DNA of 64,000 nt from Halomonas sp. SpR1. Its GTDB lineage: Bacteria > Pseudomonadota > Gammaproteobacteria > Pseudomonadales > Halomonadaceae. A program made the translations under genes and the position numbers. Shown here one piece after another: positions 60,278 to 64,000 of the stretch. The notes beneath the pieces are model-generated. The model was not told the origin of the DNA and did not search any database. It was given only the letters and a program-made list of their open reading frames with translations. The first letter of the stretch is position 1; each line of letters opens with the position of its first letter. The stretch covers positions 1-64,000 of the forward strand of contig NZ_JAUAMB010000002.1 in the NCBI RefSeq assembly GCF_031010175.1, given 5' to 3'.

Positions 60278-60765
60278 TGCCGCGCGCACCGATTGTTCCG
60301 CTAGTGGTTGTTTGGCTTAGCCTGCTTCTGGCGTTATGTTTGCAAGTGATGCCGCTAGCCGATGGTTGGCAGGTATACCGCCCCGAGTGGTTGGGGCTTA
60401 TGCTCATCTACTGGTGTATGCGGACTCCCGACAGGGTCGGTGTTTTTCATGGCTTTGTGCTGGGTATTTTAATGGATTTGATTGAAGGCACTGCGCTGGG
60501 GCAACATGCGCTCATCTACGCGCTTCTGGCATTTCTGTGTGCCCTGGTCTATTCCCGTTTTCGGGCCTACTCGCTGGTACAACAGTCGGCACTGGTGCTG
60601 GTGCTGCTGGGGTTGATGCAATTAGTCGCCCAGTGGCTGCGCACTATCGTGGGTGACTTTTCGATTCATTTAGCCTTTTTAATACCTGCGCTGATCAGTG
60701 CGTTGCTATGGCCGTGGCTAGCGACGATGTTTCAAGCCTTAGAACGCCGGTTGGCCGCCTCATGA
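60277..60765 (+). CDS. mreD: rod-shape-determining protein MreD
   Basis: This 162-residue membrane protein has five or six helices and the MreD motif [18 protein letters not shown] followed by [20 protein letters not shown]. It completes the MreBCD core of the elongasome. It overlaps mreC by one base and maf by four bases (ATGA), indicating coupled translation. Confidence 0.94.
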   Translation: MPRAPIVPLVVVWLSLLLALCLQVMPLADGWQVYRPEWLGLMLIYWCMRTPDRVGVFHGFVLGILMDLIEGTALGQHALIYALLAFLCALVYSRFRAYSLVQQSALVLVLLGLMQLVAQWLRTIVGDFSIHLAFLIPALISALLWPWLATMFQALERRLAAS

Positions 60766-61343
60766 CCGCGCCTGTTTTATGCTTGGCGTCTGCGTCTCCC
60801 CGTCGGCGGGACTTACTCGCATCTATTGGTGTGCCGGTTACGGTTCACCCTTGTGATATCGATGAAACACCGCTGGTCGGTGAGTCGGCTCAAGCCTATG
60901 TGCAGCGCTTAGCGGTTGCCAAAGCCGAGGCGGCTGCCCCATTAACCGATCTGCCTACGCTAGGTTCAGATACCGCTGTGGTGGTCGATGGGCGTATTCT
61001 AGGTAAACCGGCAGATTTTGATGAGGGTGCCGAGATGTTGCGGCTGCTTTCAGGGCGATGCCACGAGGTGCTTACCGCTGTGGCGGTGAGTGGGCCAGAA
61101 GGGATGCTCTCCTGCTGCGTGTCCACCCAGGTGACCATGCGTGAGATAAGCGCAGACGAAATCGCAATTTACTGGCGCACCGGCGAGCCCGCCGATAAAG
61201 CTGGCGGCTACGCAATACAGGGATTAGCCGCCATATTTGTAAAACAGATTCAAGGCAGTCACTCGGCAGTGGTAGGGCTACCGCTGTTCGAGACGACGCA
61301 CTTGCTATGCCGACAGGGAATTCCTATCTGGCAGCGCGTTTAA
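60762..61343 (+). CDS. Maf family nucleotide pyrophosphatase (YhdE type)
   Basis: Maf proteins hydrolyse non-canonical or excess nucleoside triphosphates (dTTP/UTP for the YhdE subgroup) and can affect cell division. The 193 residues have the Maf signature [28 protein letters not shown] and the late [13 protein letters not shown]. Its position between mreD and rng is that of E. coli yhdE. ATG 60762 overlaps the mreD stop. Confidence 0.94.
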   Translation: MTAPVLCLASASPRRRDLLASIGVPVTVHPCDIDETPLVGESAQAYVQRLAVAKAEAAAPLTDLPTLGSDTAVVVDGRILGKPADFDEGAEMLRLLSGRCHEVLTAVAVSGPEGMLSCCVSTQVTMREISADEIAIYWRTGEPADKAGGYAIQGLAAIFVKQIQGSHSAVVGLPLFETTHLLCRQGIPIWQRV

Positions 61344-61413
61344 CGCCCTAGAATAGAGGGTGTCGACGCCTGTATCGCTGGCAAGGAATACGTCAACCAA
61401 CAAGGAATTTTGC

Positions 61414-62877
61414 ATGAGCGGTGAAGTTCTCATCAATTTAACGCCAATGGAAACCCGCGTCGCGCTGGTGGAAAATGGCGTTTTGCAAGAGGCACTGATT
61501 GAGCGTTCCCGCCGGCGTGGCATCGTGGGCAATATCTACAAAGGCAAAGTGGTTCGCGTGCTGCCTGGTATGCAGGCTGCCTTTGTTGATATTGGCTTAG
61601 AGCGGGCGGCGTTTATTCATGCCCACGAAGTGATGCCGCCCGGCACACCGCTCGATGAGCAGCAGACCATCGGCCAGTTGCTTCATGAAGGACAGGCGCT
61701 GGTGGTGCAGGCCACGAAAGACCCCATTGGTAGCAAGGGCGCGCGCTTAACCACGCATCTATCGATCCCTTCCCGCTATTTGGTGTATATGCCGGATTCG
61801 CCGCATCATGGCGTTTCGCAGCGCATCGAGGATGAGCGTGAACGCGAGCGGTTAAAAGCCCTGCTGGATAGCAGCGTGGCGGAACAGACGCTGGAAGTGA
61901 CGGGGGGCTTTATTGTTCGTACTGCCGCAGAAGGTGTAGGCGACGAAGAGCTGGCAAGCGATATGCATTTTCTGCTGCGGCTATGGCGCAAGGTCAGCGA
62001 GCGTAAGGTTACCGCGACACCACAAAGCGTGATTTATGATGATTTGCCGCTATTTATGCGCACTCTGCGCGACGTGATGCGTGACGATATTGAAAAAGTG
62101 CGCATCGATTCGCGGGAAAATTTCGTCAAGCTGGTAGAGTTCGCAGAAGAATTTATGCCCGATGCGGTTGAACGGATTGAGTACTATCCTGGCGAGCGGC
62201 CCATCTTTGATCTCTACAGCGTCGAGGACGAGATTCAGAAAGCCTTGGGGCGCAAGGTGCAGTTGAAATCAGGTGGCTATCTGGTGATTGATCCTACCGA
62301 GGCAATGACCACCATCGATGTCAATACCGGTGGATATGTCGGCCATCGCAACCTTGAAGAGACCATTTTCAAAACCAACCTTGAGGCGGCCACGGCGATT
62401 GCCCGCCAGCTTCGGCTGCGCAATCTGGGTGGCATTATCATTATCGACTTTATCGATATGGTTGATGTTGAGCATCAGCGGCAGGTGTTACGTGTACTCG
62501 AGAAAGCCCTAGAGCGCGATCACGCCAAAACCAAGTGTACCGGTGTCACCGAGCTTGGCCTTGTTCAGCTTACCCGTAAACGCACCCGGGAAAGCCTGGA
62601 GCAAACGCTCTGCGAAGCCTGCCCGACTTGTAGTGGGCGAGGGACGCTTAAAACCCCAGAAACCGTCTGCTACGAAATTTTTCGTGAGATTCTGCGCGAA
62701 GAGCGCGCCTATAGCGCTGAAACCTACATGGTGCTTGCATCGCAGCCGGTCGTTGATCGTCTATTGGATGAAGAGTCAGCCGCGGTGGCCGACCTGGAGA
62801 CGTTTATCAATAAAACCATTCGTTTTCAGGTTGAGCAGCACTACTCCCAAGAGCAGTACGATATTGTGCTGATGTAA
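61414..62877 (+). CDS. rng: ribonuclease G (Rng/CafA)
   Basis: RNase G is the endoribonuclease that matures the 5' end of 16S rRNA and cuts some mRNAs. The 487 residues match the E. coli length. An S1-like domain (RGIVGNIYKGKVVRVLPGMQ in short blocks) is followed by the catalytic region with VNTGGYVGHRN and the metal-binding IIDFIDM. The Zn-link cysteines are in CEACPTCSGRG. ATG 61414 follows aaggaatttt. An upstream in-frame extension lacks a binding site. Confidence 0.97.
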   Translation: MSGEVLINLTPMETRVALVENGVLQEALIERSRRRGIVGNIYKGKVVRVLPGMQAAFVDIGLERAAFIHAHEVMPPGTPLDEQQTIGQLLHEGQALVVQATKDPIGSKGARLTTHLSIPSRYLVYMPDSPHHGVSQRIEDERERERLKALLDSSVAEQTLEVTGGFIVRTAAEGVGDEELASDMHFLLRLWRKVSERKVTATPQSVIYDDLPLFMRTLRDVMRDDIEKVRIDSRENFVKLVEFAEEFMPDAVERIEYYPGERPIFDLYSVEDEIQKALGRKVQLKSGGYLVIDPTEAMTTIDVNTGGYVGHRNLEETIFKTNLEAATAIARQLRLRNLGGIIIIDFIDMVDVEHQRQVLRVLEKALERDHAKTKCTGVTELGLVQLTRKRTRESLEQTLCEACPTCSGRGTLKTPETVCYEIFREILREERAYSAETYMVLASQPVVDRLLDEESAAVADLETFINKTIRFQVEQHYSQEQYDIVLM

Positions 62878-62879
62878 CT

Positions 62880-64000
62880 ATGCAAACGCGTTCGCTGGTA
62901 CGTTGGAGTTTGCTGATCGCTGCCTGGCTACTGGGCAGTACGGCCGTGCTGCTGTTACTGCTGCGTCTGGCGATTAGCCAATCCGATGCCCTAACCCCCC
63001 GTATCGAAGCGCTGCTTGAAGCGCGCATTGGCGTGCCGGTCACTATTGAGCGCCTCTCGCTTTCTCTGGCTCGGAATGACCTGCTATTGCGTCTTGACGG
63101 CGTGAACGCGGAAACCCCAGAGGGGCAGGCGCTGTTTTCCCTTGAGCATGCCGGGCTGCGTTTGGATACTTGGGCGTCGCTTGCCAATATGGCACCGATT
63201 TTTAGCGATGCCAGGATTAGCGGTACCGAGTTTCATCTCTATCAAGGCACTGGAGCGGCTTGGCAGTGGCCAGAGCCCGCTGAGTTGCCGCTATTGATGG
63301 CGCCTGACCCTGAAGTAGATCTGGCGACCATCGATGACTGGGCAGGGCTGATTTTGCGCCAACGACTGTGGGTGGAGGACACGCGCGTGGTGCTGCATGG
63401 CCAGCAGGATACCGTGTTGCTGCATGCCCAAACGCTGCTGCTGACCGGCGATGAGCGGCGCACGCGACTGGCAGGCGCGATCAATATTGCCCAATCGTTA
63501 CAGCAGGCGCGTGAAGAGGATCTGCCCGCAGCGGAAATGAAAGTTGAAATGCAGCCTGGAAAACGTGGCTTTAGCGACTTTTCGGCTGCGCTACAACTGG
63601 ATATTCAGCTTGATCAGTTAGTCGTTCTGGCGGATATGTTCCGGCCTGATCACGCGGCCTATTTGGAGCAGGCCGGTGGCAGTGCACGGCTGTGGGGGCG
63701 CTGGAGTGCCGGACGTCTCGAAGAGGCCCGGGTTGCGGTCGACGTTCCACAATTGACGCTGCGTCATAACGTCCAGTACGCGGTATTAAGGGACATTGAG
63801 GCCAATGGCCTGTGGCAACGGGATGGCGACGGGGGAGAAGCGTGGTTAAGCGGCGATGCGGAGAGTGTGGAGTGGGCCCAGCCCCCCGGCGGCAGCGTTG
63901 GGCCAGCGTTGCCACGTCACTGGCACGCTACCCACCAACCAGGGCAATGGGAAGTACGCACTAGTGCCTTTGAGCTCGCTTCGCTGACCGCTTGGCGTGA
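62880..64000 (+). CDS. yhdP: YhdP family AsmA-like protein, 5' part (runs off the window)
   Basis: The frame opens two bases after the rng stop with ATG 62880 and stays open for 373 codons to the window edge. The N-terminus has one inner-membrane helix (about residues 8-30). The block ALTPRIEALLEARIGVPVTI and the beta-rich repeats that follow are typical of YhdP, one of the large AsmA-like proteins thought to carry phospholipids between the inner and outer membranes. The rest of this very long protein is outside the window. The mre-maf-rng-yhdP order supports the call. Confidence 0.88.
   Translation, partial: MQTRSLVRWSLLIAAWLLGSTAVLLLLLRLAISQSDALTPRIEALLEARIGVPVTIERLSLSLARNDLLLRLDGVNAETPEGQALFSLEHAGLRLDTWASLANMAPIFSDARISGTEFHLYQGTGAAWQWPEPAELPLLMAPDPEVDLATIDDWAGLILRQRLWVEDTRVVLHGQQDTVLLHAQTLLLTGDERRTRLAGAINIAQSLQQAREEDLPAAEMKVEMQPGKRGFSDFSAALQLDIQLDQLVVLADMFRPDHAAYLEQAGGSARLWGRWSAGRLEEARVAVDVPQLTLRHNVQYAVLRDIEANGLWQRDGDGGEAWLSGDAESVEWAQPPGGSVGPALPRHWHATHQPGQWEVRTSAFELASLTAWR

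Overview
This 64 kb window looks like the chromosome of a halophilic or alkali-tolerant gammaproteobacterium, most likely Halomonas or a close relative in the Halomonadaceae. The evidence is a gammaproteobacterial housekeeping gene order (epmA-psd-rsgA-orn-queG-nnr-tsaE-ami-mutL-miaA-hfq-hflXKC-hisZ-purA, and mreBCD-maf-rng-yhdP), a six-gene Mrp Na+/H+ antiporter operon with fused A and B subunits, and a NavBac-type sodium channel beside it. No rRNA, tRNA, CRISPR array, prophage or biosynthetic gene cluster was found. Almost all of the sequence is core genome.

Layout. 1-383: the first codons of a minus-strand IS110-like transposase, then an 85 bp palindromic repeat, then the parE upstream region. 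384-7613: parE, a chemoreceptor gene with its own apparent sigma-28 promoter and terminator, parC and serB. 7687-13554 (minus): mrpA(B)CDEFG; divergent from it is the NavBac channel gene (13727-14617), followed by leuA and an unrecognised membrane protein. 17568-20061 (minus): a Gcd-type PQQ dehydrogenase split into a small membrane protein and a secreted catalytic protein. 20312-23142: epmB, efp and epmA, which are EF-P and its two lysylation enzymes. 23139-26132 (minus): psd, a rhodanese and rsgA, with a second copy of the palindromic repeat between psd and the rhodanese gene. 26302-41359: orn, queG (minus), then the long run nnr-tsaE-amidase-mutL-miaA-hfq-hflX-hflK-hflC-hisZ-purA.

41429-54646: cobO (minus), yajQ, pepN, a YegS-like lipid kinase, an acidic lipoprotein with a duplicated helical motif, a cold-shock protein (minus), a LysE exporter, slt (minus), a YkvA-type membrane protein, htpG behind a near-perfect sigma-32 promoter, gpsA and sixA. 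54726-58023 (minus): gatCAB. 58253-64000: mreBCD, maf, rng and the 5' part of yhdP, which runs off the window edge.

How it fits together. Mrp (sodium out, protons in) and the NavBac channel (sodium back in) form a plausible sodium cycle for pH and salt homeostasis. MutL carries the endonuclease motif of MutH-less repair systems. HisZ implies a short-form HisG elsewhere, and GatCAB implies indirect Asn-tRNA and/or Gln-tRNA charging. No clearly new defence or mobile system is visible. The items most worth a second look are the split PQQ dehydrogenase, the NavBac/Mrp pair with a variant selectivity filter, the paired palindromic repeats near an IS110-like element, and two unrecognised proteins (16375-17493 and 46507-47340).
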